A stretch of DNA of 64,000 nucleotides, taken from NCBI GenBank assembly GCA_963715655.1, contig OY970262.1, forward strand, positions 434,001-498,000, written 5' to 3'. Position 1 is the first letter of the stretch; each line of letters begins with the position of its first letter. The position numbers and the translations under genes are program-made. Below, piece after piece: positions 1 through 9,056 of the stretch. This DNA comes from JANQPD01 sp963715655. GTDB taxonomy: Bacteria > Bacteroidota > Bacteroidia > Flavobacteriales > Schleiferiaceae. The notes beneath the pieces are model-generated. The model was given only the letters and a program-made list of their open reading frames with translations, was not told the origin of the DNA and ran no database searches.

Positions 1-165
1 GGGGCATTTAGTTATGCAAAAAGCCAATTAGATGTGGTGGTAAAATATATTTTGAATCAACCCACACATCACCGAAGGAAAACGTTTAAAGAAGAATACC
101 TGAATTTTTTGGAAAAATTTAACGTGGAATATGACCATAAATATTTATTTGAATGGATCGAATAA
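1..165 (+). CDS. IS200-like / REP-associated tyrosine transposase, C-terminal part
   Basis: The reading frame is open from the first base to a TAA at 163-165, so only the last 54 codons lie inside the window. The peptide carries the motif KYILNQPTHHRRKTF followed by a KFNVEYDHKYLFEWIE tail, the usual ending of the Bacteroidota Y1 (HUH) transposases of the IS200-like/RAYT family. The tyrosine of KYILNQ sits where these enzymes carry their nucleophilic tyrosine. These proteins cut and rejoin single-stranded DNA at hairpins. The REP-like palindromes that begin 6 bases after the stop fit a RAYT (domesticated REP transposase) better than a free IS200 element. That assignment is inference, because the HUH motif lies outside the window. 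Confidence 0.75.
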   Translation, partial: GAFSYAKSQLDVVVKYILNQPTHHRRKTFKEEYLNFLEKFNVEYDHKYLFEWIE

Positions 166-1060
166 GGTTTCGCTCCTACGGAGCTTTTTAATTGTATTTT
201 ATGTTTTCTTTCTACGAAGATTTTGCTCCTACGGAGCTGGAAAGAAATTGCATGAGTATGAGAAAGCGAACAAAAGGTTATGCTGGAGCAAAGCCCTTCA
301 GCAATTTTATATTTGCACAGATCATAATTATGTTAAAGCAAGCAGCTCCGTAAGAGCCAAATCTTTGTAACAATTTAGCACGAAATCGCGGAGACCCACA
401 AGAAAGAATCCCTGTAAGAACCAATCTTTTCAACCATTCTGAAGACGCGCATGCAATAAGCTCCGTAGGGGCCACATCTTTGTAACAATTTAGCACGAAA
501 TGAGATATACCCACAATTGCAGCCCCTAAGAACCAACCTTTTCAACCATTCTGGAGACACACAAGCAAGCAGCTCCGTAAGAGCCAAATCTTTGTAACAA
601 TTTAGCACGAGATGAGATATACCCACAATTAAGCAGCCCCTAAGAACCAACCTTTTCAACCATTCTGGAGACACACAAGCAAGCAGCTCCGTAAGAGCCA
701 AATCTTTGTAACAATTAGCCGAAATCGCGGAGACCCACAAGAAAGAATCCCTGTAAGAACCAATCTTTTCAACAATTCTGGAGACGCACAAGCAAGCAGC
801 TCCGTAAGAGCCAAATCTTTGTAACAATTTAGCACGAAATGAGATATACCCACAATTAAGCAGCCCCTAAGAGCCAACCTTTTCAACCATTCTGGAGACA
901 CACAAGCAAGCAGCTCCGTAAGAGCCAAATCTTTGTAACAATTAGCACGAAATCGCGGAGACCCACAAGAAAGAATCCCTGTAAGAACCAATCTTTTCAA
1001 CAATTCTGGAGACGCGCATGCAAGCAGCTCCGTAGGAGCCAAATCTTTTTAGCCCGTAGA
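166..1060. repeat. REP-like palindrome array next to transposase
   Basis: The 13-bp palindromic core GCTCCTACGGAGC occurs at 172-184 and 225-237 in one orientation. It then recurs in the opposite orientation (GCTCCGTAGGAGC or variants) at 345-357, 460-472, 572-584, 686-698, 799-811, 913-925 and 1027-1039. Between the cores are two alternating near-identical blocks of about 110 bp containing AAATCTTTGTAACAATT, CGGAGACCCACAAGAAAG and CAACCTTTTCAACCATTCTG. Open frames across this region only translate the repeat and are not considered genes. The region accounts for the whole gene-free stretch up to 1117. Confidence 0.85.
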
Positions 1061-1117
1061 ATAAGAATATTTTCCAAACAAAGCAGTTATTACAGTCAAA
1101 CGATCCAATCTATATAA

Positions 1118-1660
1118 ATGCGCTATTACAAATTTGTTGTTTTCCTTTTTTCCTCCGCATTCTTATTACAAAGCTGCGCTCAAAACTTATACATAGGTGC
1201 TAGCAAAGCTGAGGTGAAAAAAGCCTTACTATTTGACAGTCATAATTTTAATGATTATGAAAAAGTGGAGTTTGGAAAGGACTCTGCATCATACGTAGAA
1301 GTATTCGATAGCAGTTTGATTTTTCGGCTAACCTATGCAGACGAAGCAAGATTTTATTGTTCTTTCATAAATGATACTTGTCGTTTAGTCAAAATGAAAT
1401 TTGCGTGTTTGGTCTGTCTTAATAAGGAGTACCGAAAACAATTTTTTAAGGGAAAATGGCGCGTAGATGAAAAAGGCTTTTTGTACAGGCGCAGAAGACC
1501 CATGCGAGGATATATAAAACGCGTAGAGGATGATTGCCCTTTTTTGTATGAAGTTGCGATAATGCACATAGATAAACCGATTAGCAAAGAGGAGTGGAAA
1601 AAAATGGAGAAGGTTGAAAAGAAACGGATTGGAACAAGAAAGTATTTGTTAAAGAAATGA
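1118..1660 (+). CDS. small lipoprotein, first of a paralogous pair
   Basis: A 180-aa protein that I cannot assign to a named family. It begins with a hydrophobic segment ending in the lipobox LLQSCAQ, so it is probably lipidated at Cys20 and anchored to the periplasmic side of a membrane. The C-terminal half has a CLVC pair, a GKWR.DE..LYRRRR block, YIKR and a charged end (PISKEEW, KRIGTRKYLL). The same blocks occur in the next gene, so the two are tandem duplicates. There is no clear Shine-Dalgarno sequence, and the start is the first ATG before the signal segment. Function unknown. Confidence 0.8.
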   Translation: MRYYKFVVFLFSSAFLLQSCAQNLYIGASKAEVKKALLFDSHNFNDYEKVEFGKDSASYVEVFDSSLIFRLTYADEARFYCSFINDTCRLVKMKFACLVCLNKEYRKQFFKGKWRVDEKGFLYRRRRPMRGYIKRVEDDCPFLYEVAIMHIDKPISKEEWKKMEKVEKKRIGTRKYLLKK

Positions 1661-1735
1661 AAAGCGCATGTTTTAGAGTTTACATGAGGGGAGTTATCTC
1701 AAGTAACTTAGCCTTTTACAAATACAACTTAATTT

Positions 1736-2284
1736 ATGGTAAATACTAGAAATTTGTTGCTGCTTGTTTTCTTAACGTTACTAGCTAAAGCTATAATTGC
1801 TCAAGATGCGCCAAAATTGGGTGATGCCAAAGCCAACGTAAGAGAATCACTTATTTGGAACAGCAAAAATATTAATGCTTCCGAGAGAAGAGATTTTAAC
1901 CATGATTCTGCAAGCTCGGTAATAGAAAATGGAGATACCTTAGTCTATCGTGTTTCTGACGTTTCAGAAACTGAATATGCCTTTATATTCTCTAAGGATA
2001 CTTGTGTAGCTATTCATATTAAATTCTCATGTTTTGTCTGTTTTAAAAAACGGTACAAACGATGGTTATTTCCGGGTAAATGGCGACAAGATGAAAACGG
2101 TTACTTATACAGGCGTAGAAAGCTCACGCGTGCTTATATAAAACGCCTAAATGGAAATTGCGTGTTTCCGTATGAAGTTAGCGTTACTACTATTGAAGAC
2201 CCTATAAGCAAAGAAGCTTGGCAAAAAATGGAGAAGGTTAAAAAGAAATGGATTGGTACAAGAAAATATTTGCTGCCGCAATAA
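1736..2284 (+). CDS. exported protein, paralogue of the preceding lipoprotein
   Basis: A 182-aa protein with an N-terminal hydrophobic signal (LLLLVFLTLLAKAIIAQD) but no lipobox cysteine, so it is probably released into the periplasm rather than lipidated. It shares with the gene at 1118 the order SKDTC, CFVC, YKRW.FPGKWRQDE, YRRR, YIKR, PISKEAW, KMEKV and WIGTRKYLL. The spacing of 75 bp and same orientation suggest tandem duplication followed by loss of the lipid anchor in this copy, or gain in the other. No known function. Confidence 0.8.
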   Translation: MVNTRNLLLLVFLTLLAKAIIAQDAPKLGDAKANVRESLIWNSKNINASERRDFNHDSASSVIENGDTLVYRVSDVSETEYAFIFSKDTCVAIHIKFSCFVCFKKRYKRWLFPGKWRQDENGYLYRRRKLTRAYIKRLNGNCVFPYEVSVTTIEDPISKEAWQKMEKVKKKWIGTRKYLLPQ

Positions 2285-2442
2285 AACCTTATAGTTACGC
2301 ATAGAACCTACGTCAAAAACTAAAATATTATTTTAGCCACTACTATAATAAGAGACGCTATATGTCAACAGTCGATTTGAAGCCAATTTAATAAGAATAA
2401 CGTTTTTACAATCAACGTGCTGCCAACGCGTAGTTATTTACT

Positions 2443-3288
2443 ATGGAAAAAAATCAGAAAGCCGTCCAAGTTGTTAAATGCCTTAATTGTGGTGCTATCG
2501 TAAAAGGAAACTTTTGCAATCAGTGCGGTCAGCGTCTTCGCGATAATTTGGACAGGTCTTTAGGCAGATTATTAGGGGAATTTTTTAGCACCCTCTTTTT
2601 AGTGGACAATCGCTTCTTTCTGAGTGTATATTACCTCATTTGGTTTCCGGGCCGGATGACCATTCAGTTTCTGGCGGGTAAGCGAAAAAAATTCATTTCG
2701 CCTATTACTCTGTTTCTGTTTTTCAACGTAATCTATTTTTTTTTCAGTCCACTATCAGATTATTCTCTTTCACTTTACGACCAAGCTTACTCGCAGCCCT
2801 ATAGTGAATGGGTGAGAGATTGGATAGATTTAAAGTTGCAAAACATTGGGCAAGATATGGGCACGTACGGTGTAACTTATCAAAATGCCAGTGATCAAGT
2901 TTCCAAGGCTATTATGATTATCAACATCCCCATCATCGCCATATTCGTTTTCTTAATGGCAAGAAAAAAGCGAAAATATTATTTTGATAGTCTAATTTAT
3001 GCCTTTCATTTTTTCACATTCTTTATGATTAGCTGGGTGATGCTGGGTTGGGCAAGTAAGTTGATAGATTTACTCTCAAACGACTTAGCAGAGCTATTGT
3101 CACCAGCAGATTTTTTCTTGTTCACCTTTATACTCCCTTTTATTTACGCCATACTTAGCATTAAAAAGTTTATAAACCTCCCGTGGTATTGGGCAATTCC
3201 AGCGGGTTTAGGCGTGCTTTTTTCTGTGGCTTTCACCAACGTTATTTACAGATTTATCATCCTAATAACCATTTTGCTTTTTACGTAA
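2443..3288 (+). CDS. DUF3667-family membrane protein
   Basis: 281 aa. Residues about 13-31 form a rubredoxin-like zinc ribbon (CLNCG then FCNQCGQ), followed by RSLGRLLGEFF and PGRMTIQFLAGKRKKFISPITLFLF, the signature of the DUF3667 family, common in Bacteroidota. At least four hydrophobic segments follow (around 80-100, 162-180, 190-215 and 225-270), so it is an inner-membrane protein with its zinc ribbon presumably in the cytoplasm. The role of the family is not known. It stands alone, 158 bp after the previous gene and convergent with the receptor gene at 3358. Confidence 0.85.
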   Translation: MEKNQKAVQVVKCLNCGAIVKGNFCNQCGQRLRDNLDRSLGRLLGEFFSTLFLVDNRFFLSVYYLIWFPGRMTIQFLAGKRKKFISPITLFLFFNVIYFFFSPLSDYSLSLYDQAYSQPYSEWVRDWIDLKLQNIGQDMGTYGVTYQNASDQVSKAIMIINIPIIAIFVFLMARKKRKYYFDSLIYAFHFFTFFMISWVMLGWASKLIDLLSNDLAELLSPADFFLFTFILPFIYAILSIKKFINLPWYWAIPAGLGVLFSVAFTNVIYRFIILITILLFT

Positions 3289-3357
3289 AAAGCTTACGAA
3301 CAAGCCCTTGCTAAAGATTGCTATTCTAAGTCGTTAAAGCCTACAGGTGTTAAACTC

Positions 3358-6057
3358 TTAAATATCATACTTCACTCCGGCTAGCACATACCTTGGTAAT
3401 ACCAAATAGCTAGAAGTACTGATTAAGTTTTCTGAAAAGCCATCTTCTCGAATAATATCCGTGTTTAGCAAATTCATGCCACGCAGTGAAAACTCCCACG
3501 GGCTATCCTTTTGTTGATAGTATAATTTGGCGTGTAAAAAATCAAAGTTAGAAGTAGTTTCACCATTGTTACGGTAGTTGTTATACGCGTAATCTGCGGT
3601 AAACACAAAGCTTTTTAAGAAAGGAACTTCCACTTTTACGTAAGGACGGTTGGTTACAAAACGGTTGTCAATCACGCCACCATCATAATTATTATCGGTG
3701 TAGTTAAAGCCAATCTCCACGTTTGGCGCATCTCTAAAATTACTTTCAATAGAAAGATTATATACTTGCGTAAAACTACTATTGGTGTTCTCAATTTGAT
3801 TTATCTGTGTATTTGCGCGGTTGTAAGCAAGGTTTGTGCTTACTCCAATTTTAAACTTGGTAAAGCGCTTTTCAAAACTTCCGTACGCGGCAATAATGTC
3901 ATTAAAACCATCGGCATTTATGGGTGTAAGCACCCGCTGTAAGCTGCTAAAGTCGGTAGAAGTTACCAAAGCATCAATCACTCTGTTGTACGTAACACCC
4001 GCAAAAATATTAGTGAAATTAAACATGTTGAAATTGTAATAGCCCAAGGTGAAATTATGCGCCAAGGCATTGTCAATAGCCGGATTACCCATAAACAAAC
4101 TGTTGTAACTGCTAATAATGCGGTTGGGAATAAAGTTGTTTACATCCGTAAACTGTGCTTGCATAGTGTAGTTAAACGTAAGCGATTCCGTTTTTTTGAA
4201 ATCATACTTCGCGAATAATTCGGGGAGCAAAAGCACTTCATCATACAAGGGTGCTACTTGTGCGCTTGGTTTTAAATCATAACGGTAGCGGTGTAGGTTT
4301 ACACCCGGACTAACAATCAGTTTTTTCAATTTTACTTTATAGCGAAGCCCTACAAAGTAATCGTCCAATTGGTAATTTACATTATTGCGATAGTTTGAAT
4401 CATTGATGTCGCTAATGTTTTCACCTAAGTACGTTTGCTCTATGGCTGAGGTGAAGTTTTGCCTAGAAATGCTGGTTCCTGCCAATAGGTTGATGTGGTT
4501 GGTTTTATTAAAGATGAAAAAGTGGTTGGCGTTTACATCTAATTTATTGGTGCTAATGGCTTTGGCTTGGCTAAGCTCATACAAATTGGTATCCACCAAA
4601 GGAATGCTAAATAAGGGCGGATTGCTGCTGCTAAAGCTATACAAGGGGTCTTGAAATTTATATAAATATTGCGCTTCTACGGAGGAAATATTTCGTGCGT
4701 TTTCTTCGTAGAAAGCCCTAAAACTGTGCTTCGTTTCGAGGGGCAACTGTTGGTTATTTTCTGTTAAATCAGTATTAAAATTTTCAAAAGCAGAATTGCG
4801 GTTGTCGGTACTGCGTAGGTTACTAAGTTTTATGGTGCCATCATAATCAATGTGAAGTTTGCCGTTGGGCGTATAGGTGGCGTTAAGTTTACCCAAAGCC
4901 GTTACATTATGTTGATTACTAAACGTAGTTAAGTTTTCCGTAAGGCTATCGTTTCCACCTTGAATGTATCTGCGTAAAGTGGTAGATTCTACGCTTGTAA
5001 CATCTTCACTTACAATGGCAAAGCCACCAAGGCTAAAGGTTTTGGAGGGCGCAAGTAGTATATTGGCGGCACCAAATTTTCCGGTTACTTCATTTGCGCG
5101 GTTATTTCTTGCAAAAGAGCCGGCAAAATTGTTGTTACCTACGTTTAAGTTAGAGCCAGAGCGACTGTTTAAACTACGTAAGCCACCGTTAAACCTAAAA
5201 TAATCTTGAGAAGTAAAGGCCGGTTCACCAATGTTGTTGGCATCACCAATAAAATTGTAACTGGCTTTTGGTGTGTAGTAAAATAAGTTGGCGTGGCCGT
5301 AATAGCGCGCATCTTGGTTATTTGCCGCCACTCCCGCTTGTGCGGAAACATCGCCAAAAAAGATGTTCTTTTTACCGTCTTTTAGTTTGATGTTCAAAGC
5401 AATCCTATCATCATTATCTACGCCACGCATGGGGTTTACGTCATTGTAATCACGCAGCACTTGTACTTTATCTACGGCATTAGCGGGTATGTTTTTAGTG
5501 GCAAGTTTGGTGTCGCCATCAAAAAAATCACGACCTTCCACCATCACTTTTTCCACTGTTTTGCCTTGCACTTTTACTTCTCCATTATCATCTACTTCAA
5601 ATCCGGGTAAGTTTTTCAATACATCTTCTAACTTGCGCTCTTGCCCTGTGTTAAAAGCTTCTGCTTGGTAAATAATGGTATCACCTACCACAGAAATTGG
5701 CATTTCTTCTATAATTTCTACAGCCTGTAATTCTACGCTTTTCGCTTTAAGCGAAATAGTACCAAGGTTAATTTCTTCACTGTTGTTTGTTTCAATGGTG
5801 GTGTCTAAGGTTTGTAAACCAAAATAACTGAGACGTAAAATGTAACTTTTGTTGGCTTCCGCTTTTACTTTGAAGGTACCCGTTTCATCGGTAAACCCGT
5901 AGGTGCTCATGCTATTATCCGTAGCATTTAGCAGCAATACGTTGGCCATTTCCAGCGCGTTGCCTGTGTCATCGGTAAGTTTCCCCGTAAGGGAAGTTTT
6001 TTGCGAAAAGCCTAAAAGCGAGAGTATGGAAAAAACGAAAAGTATAGGAAACTTCAT
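3358..6057 (-). CDS. outer-membrane beta-barrel receptor with carboxypeptidase-regulatory-like domain
   Basis: 899 aa with a signal peptide (ending GFSQ), a CarboxypepD_reg-like/CNA-B type domain at about 22-110 (SLTGKLTDDTGNALEMANVLLL), a plug-like segment at about 115-240 (KLEDVLKNLPGFEVDDNGEVKVQGK and VMVEGRDFFDGD), then a long barrel of alternating aromatic and polar strands to the C-terminus. This matches the outer membrane protein beta-barrel family that often accompanies GLPGLI proteins. It begins 9 bp after the GLPGLI gene on the same strand, so the two are almost certainly one operon. A TonB box is not evident, so transport activity is inferred only from family resemblance. Confidence 0.88.
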   Translation of the reverse strand: MKFPILFVFSILSLLGFSQKTSLTGKLTDDTGNALEMANVLLLNATDNSMSTYGFTDETGTFKVKAEANKSYILRLSYFGLQTLDTTIETNNSEEINLGTISLKAKSVELQAVEIIEEMPISVVGDTIIYQAEAFNTGQERKLEDVLKNLPGFEVDDNGEVKVQGKTVEKVMVEGRDFFDGDTKLATKNIPANAVDKVQVLRDYNDVNPMRGVDNDDRIALNIKLKDGKKNIFFGDVSAQAGVAANNQDARYYGHANLFYYTPKASYNFIGDANNIGEPAFTSQDYFRFNGGLRSLNSRSGSNLNVGNNNFAGSFARNNRANEVTGKFGAANILLAPSKTFSLGGFAIVSEDVTSVESTTLRRYIQGGNDSLTENLTTFSNQHNVTALGKLNATYTPNGKLHIDYDGTIKLSNLRSTDNRNSAFENFNTDLTENNQQLPLETKHSFRAFYEENARNISSVEAQYLYKFQDPLYSFSSSNPPLFSIPLVDTNLYELSQAKAISTNKLDVNANHFFIFNKTNHINLLAGTSISRQNFTSAIEQTYLGENISDINDSNYRNNVNYQLDDYFVGLRYKVKLKKLIVSPGVNLHRYRYDLKPSAQVAPLYDEVLLLPELFAKYDFKKTESLTFNYTMQAQFTDVNNFIPNRIISSYNSLFMGNPAIDNALAHNFTLGYYNFNMFNFTNIFAGVTYNRVIDALVTSTDFSSLQRVLTPINADGFNDIIAAYGSFEKRFTKFKIGVSTNLAYNRANTQINQIENTNSSFTQVYNLSIESNFRDAPNVEIGFNYTDNNYDGGVIDNRFVTNRPYVKVEVPFLKSFVFTADYAYNNYRNNGETTSNFDFLHAKLYYQQKDSPWEFSLRGMNLLNTDIIREDGFSENLISTSSYLVLPRYVLAGVKYDI

Positions 6058-6066
6058 AAGAATGGC

Positions 6067-6894
6067 TTAGCGCATCTTGATTTTAATACTGCTATTGCCA
6101 CCTTGTTTGCGCATTTCTCCACCGTACATTTCTTCCATTTGCTTCAGCTTTTTCTTCACGGTTTCTTCGTATTCGGCAGCCGTAACTTTTTCTCCTTCCG
6201 TAGGTTTTTTAATTTCTGTTTTCTCTTTTGGGTTCAGCACTATTTTGGTGCAAAGCATTTGCATGGTGCCATCATTTATTTCTAAAATTAATCCCGGTAA
6301 GCCGTAATATTCTTCTGGCCCTGTGCTTATGGGTATTTGTGGCGTGTACCATGCGGTAACCGTAATTTCGGTGGAATCTTGCTGCATTTCTTCACCCTCT
6401 TTGTTTCCTAAACTTAGGCTTTGCTCCAACGCTTTAATTTTAGCAACCGCTTTAAAGCAGGTGTAGGCGCCAATTTGCTTGGTGTCATTTTCTAACTTCC
6501 ATTCAAAATTTTCTAATGTATCGGTAATTAAAAACTGCTTACTAAAAAACTCGGTTTGTTTAATCAGCTCTTTGGTTTTTACGTTTTTAAACAGCGAACC
6601 ACCACCTCCCGAAAGGGAACTTAGCATTTTAAAACCTGCACCGCCTTGAGCATCTAAACTTTCTTGCTCCATGTATAAGGAAGTGGAGCGGTCAAAAAAC
6701 AGTTCATAATCCTTTTGCATGGCTTTTCTTAAGAAAGACTGAATTTGGTCTTGCTGATCTTGGCTGGTATTGTTGCTGTCTAGTTTTATATCTAAGCTAG
6801 CGGCTGTATGATACACCGCTTTTCCGTAAAATTCCTGGGCTTGTAAGCCGATGCTAAACATGGCTAAAAAGGAGAGTAGAGTAAGTAAACGCAT
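6067..6894 (-). CDS. GLPGLI family protein
   Basis: 275 aa, with signal peptide (LLSFLAMFSIGLQAQ) and the diagnostic motif YYGLPGLILEIND in the C-terminal half, preceded by the usual TAWYTPQIPISTGPE approach. The first half resembles the DUF4412-like beta-rich fold: a FYGKAVYHT start and the ITDTLENFEWKLENDTKQIGAYTCFKAVAK strand pair. GLPGLI proteins are periplasmic or surface proteins of unknown function confined mostly to Bacteroidota. It is the promoter-proximal gene of a two-gene minus-strand operon with the outer-membrane receptor. The tail is rich in Lys/Glu and ends with SSIKIKMR. Confidence 0.9.
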   Translation of the reverse strand: MRLLTLLSFLAMFSIGLQAQEFYGKAVYHTAASLDIKLDSNNTSQDQQDQIQSFLRKAMQKDYELFFDRSTSLYMEQESLDAQGGAGFKMLSSLSGGGGSLFKNVKTKELIKQTEFFSKQFLITDTLENFEWKLENDTKQIGAYTCFKAVAKIKALEQSLSLGNKEGEEMQQDSTEITVTAWYTPQIPISTGPEEYYGLPGLILEINDGTMQMLCTKIVLNPKEKTEIKKPTEGEKVTAAEYEETVKKKLKQMEEMYGGEMRKQGGNSSIKIKMR

Positions 6895-7054
6895 TGTTAT
6901 AGATTTTAAAAAACCAAAGATGCGCGAAAAAAGGGGTGAAAAATGTTAAGGAAGGTTAAGATTGCGCACGGGAAATTCCAATTTACGCGTGTTTTAAGGA
7001 ATCACGGTTTCAAATAAGCAAACCGACACCCGCTAAAATCAATAACTTTACCCC

Positions 7055-7252
7055 ATGAAAAAGTTGAGTAAAACCGTAGCTATTGTTTCTGCAATTTTAG
7101 TGGTGGCCAATATTGCGCTTATTAATTACAGCGACTTTAGTTGGAAGCAAAATGCGGGTAGTTATACCGGAATTGTGGCCATGAGTTTGGTGGCGGGTAG
7201 TGCTTATCTTTCTTACAAAAAGGAAAAGAAGGAAGCCGATGAAAAGCGATAA
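7055..7252 (+). CDS. small two-TM membrane protein
   Basis: 65 aa with two hydrophobic segments (about 7-25 and 37-53) and a strongly charged C-terminal tail (YKKEKKEADEKR). It overlaps the start of the Nudix gene by 14 bases, so the two are likely co-transcribed and translationally coupled. TAACTTTA about 10 bases before the ATG is close to the Bacteroidota -7 element. No family recognised. Confidence 0.6.
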   Translation: MKKLSKTVAIVSAILVVANIALINYSDFSWKQNAGSYTGIVAMSLVAGSAYLSYKKEKKEADEKR

Positions 7253-7634
7253 ACGAATGAAAGTGGTATGCGCTATTATTCAAAATCCGCAAAAGCAATT
7301 TCTGTTGGTACAGCGCAGCTCAAATATGAAACATCCACTTTTGTGGGAGTTTCCGGGTGGTAAAGTGCAGGAAAACGAAACCAACGAAACCGCACTTCAT
7401 AGGGAGTTACTAGAAGAACTTGACCTTTCAGTTGCCATCTCCCGCCAAGGGAAAAGTATTGTGCATACTTATAAAGAAAAACAGATTGAGTTGATTCCTT
7501 TTTTTTGCGTAATAGGTGAAGAAAAACCTACGTTAAAAGAACATACTGCCTTGCTTTGGCTAGAAGAAAAGGAGGCAGTACATCACCAAGGTTTGCTTGA
7601 AGCGGATGTTAAGCTGTTGAAAGCTAACGTATAA
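7239..7634 (+). CDS. Nudix hydrolase (MutT-like)
   Basis: 131 aa. The Nudix box runs from GKVQENE through RELLEELDL, matching GX5EX7REUXEEXGU except that the penultimate glycine is an aspartate. The preceding VQRSSNMKHPLLWEFPGGK is typical of the (d)CTP/8-oxo-dGTP MutT branch, so hydrolysis of an oxidised or unwanted nucleoside triphosphate is likely. The start is placed at ATG 7239, preceded by a purine-rich AAGAAGGAAG; ATG 7257 is an alternative. It overlaps the small membrane protein gene by 14 bases. Substrate cannot be told from sequence. Confidence 0.85.
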   Translation: MKSDKRMKVVCAIIQNPQKQFLLVQRSSNMKHPLLWEFPGGKVQENETNETALHRELLEELDLSVAISRQGKSIVHTYKEKQIELIPFFCVIGEEKPTLKEHTALLWLEEKEAVHHQGLLEADVKLLKANV

Positions 7635-7693
7635 GCGTTTGCTTATTTAAGCACGATATCTGCAACCTAAAACGACAATCTAAGTAAAGAACA

Positions 7694-8272
7694 ATGTATG
7701 AACAAATAGAAAAGGTGTTGAGCGATTTAATTAAACTTGATACAGGAGAATTTGACTATTTTACAAGTAAACTGCAAATAAAAAGTTTGAAGCGTAAAGA
7801 ACTTATTTTGAGGCAAGGACAGGTTTGTAAACATTCCTATTTCATCAACAGTGGCTGTTTACGATACTTCTACAATGTGGAAGGTGTGGAGGTAACAGGG
7901 CAATTCTTTTTTGAGAACGGTTGGTATGCCGATTTTGGTAGTTATCTATCGGGCAAACCTTCCGACCAGAACATTGAAGCATTAGAAAAAACAGAGTTAC
8001 TTATGCTTTCCAAAGTAGATATGGACAAACTATTTGTAGAAATACCAAAGTTTGAAAAATTTGGAAGATTAGTGGCTGAAAATGCATTTTTGGGTATGCG
8101 ACAATATACCGAAATGCTTACAAAACAAACACCTGAAGAACACTATCTCAATTTAATTAGAGATAGACCAAAAGTTATTGAACGTATTCCTCAACATTAT
8201 ATCGCTTCCTATTTAGGAATTAAAGCCCCTTCTCTGAGCCGTATCAGAAAGCGTATTCTTGACAATAAGTAA
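7694..8272 (+). CDS. Crp/Fnr family transcriptional regulator
   Basis: 192 aa. An N-terminal cyclic-nucleotide-binding-like beta-roll (about 20-115; ELILRQGQVCKHSYFINSGCLRYFY) is joined by a long helix to a C-terminal winged helix with the recognition segment IPQHYIASYLGIKAPSLSRIRKRI. This is the common Bacteroidota subtype, in which the nucleotide-binding residues are usually not conserved, so the effector is unknown. It precedes, in the same direction, two paralogous outer-membrane proteins and an NAD(P)-binding protein that it may control. Confidence 0.88.
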   Translation: MYEQIEKVLSDLIKLDTGEFDYFTSKLQIKSLKRKELILRQGQVCKHSYFINSGCLRYFYNVEGVEVTGQFFFENGWYADFGSYLSGKPSDQNIEALEKTELLMLSKVDMDKLFVEIPKFEKFGRLVAENAFLGMRQYTEMLTKQTPEEHYLNLIRDRPKVIERIPQHYIASYLGIKAPSLSRIRKRILDNK

Positions 8273-8370
8273 CAATAACTTCCCAGTTCTTCATTTCTTA
8301 ACTTGGGTGAACGTTTAGCCGTTCATTTCGATAGACTTTTGTAGCGTAAATAAATCAAAACGCTATAAAA

Positions 8371-9036
8371 ATGAATAAGTTAACTGTAACTCTTGTAGTG
8401 AGTATAACCTGCTTTTTTGCACAATTTGTAAGTGCACAAATAAGTGCGAATGAACAACCGATAAAAACGAAGTTACCTGTTTATGGTGCTGTTAATGTGG
8501 GTTATGGAAACACCTTTTTCAGAGGTTATCTGAGTGAGCAAGAAACCATAAACGATAGCCGAGGTTTCGGCAGAAATGATGGGTACTCCTTTTCTACTTT
8601 TTATTATTGGGCACCGAAAGCATTTTTAGGCTTGGGCATTGGCTCAGGCTTAAAGGGGATGCTTGCCCGACCTAATAAAGGTGGTGATAATGAAACCTAC
8701 TCATATAATTACTATAATGTAGGTATTGGCATCAAAGATTATTTCATTACAAAACGATTTAATGAAGGTTTCGCATTTAAGGCAAGCGTAGGTTATGGTC
8801 CTGCCAACGAACGAATGAAATTTGGCAATACGAACACTTACGAGTTTCAAAATGCAAATGGCTTTACCTATTTGGGTGGTTTTGGGTATGCTATTCCTTT
8901 TAAAAATAGCAATGCAGCATTCAATATTGATTTTGATTACGAGTACTCAAGCAAAAATGCCAACATCACGGGCAATCCAAATACAGTCAAATTTACTACA
9001 CATCACGTGAGCCTAAATGTGGGTGTGATTTTCTAA
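8371..9036 (+). CDS. outer-membrane beta-barrel protein, copy 1
   Basis: 221 aa with a signal peptide (CFFAQFVSAQ) and alternating strands ending in HHVSLNVGVIF, a terminal aromatic typical of outer-membrane barrels. It resembles small opacity-type barrels of 8-10 strands but I cannot name a family. The next gene has the same layout: a conserved central SYNYYNVGIGIKDYF here versus VFNYYNLALATKYF there, then EFQ/EYQ, GFGYAIPFK / GMGYTFPFK, and a Phe end. It lies about 98 bp after the Crp-type regulator. Confidence 0.75.
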   Translation: MNKLTVTLVVSITCFFAQFVSAQISANEQPIKTKLPVYGAVNVGYGNTFFRGYLSEQETINDSRGFGRNDGYSFSTFYYWAPKAFLGLGIGSGLKGMLARPNKGGDNETYSYNYYNVGIGIKDYFITKRFNEGFAFKASVGYGPANERMKFGNTNTYEFQNANGFTYLGGFGYAIPFKNSNAAFNIDFDYEYSSKNANITGNPNTVKFTTHHVSLNVGVIF

Positions 9037-9056
9037 ACCTTTCAACAGAAATAAAA

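Noticed and set aside
375..1042. Long minus-strand frames in the REP array
   Set aside because: They translate the repeat blocks (the same peptide recurs) and have no start context or family resemblance.
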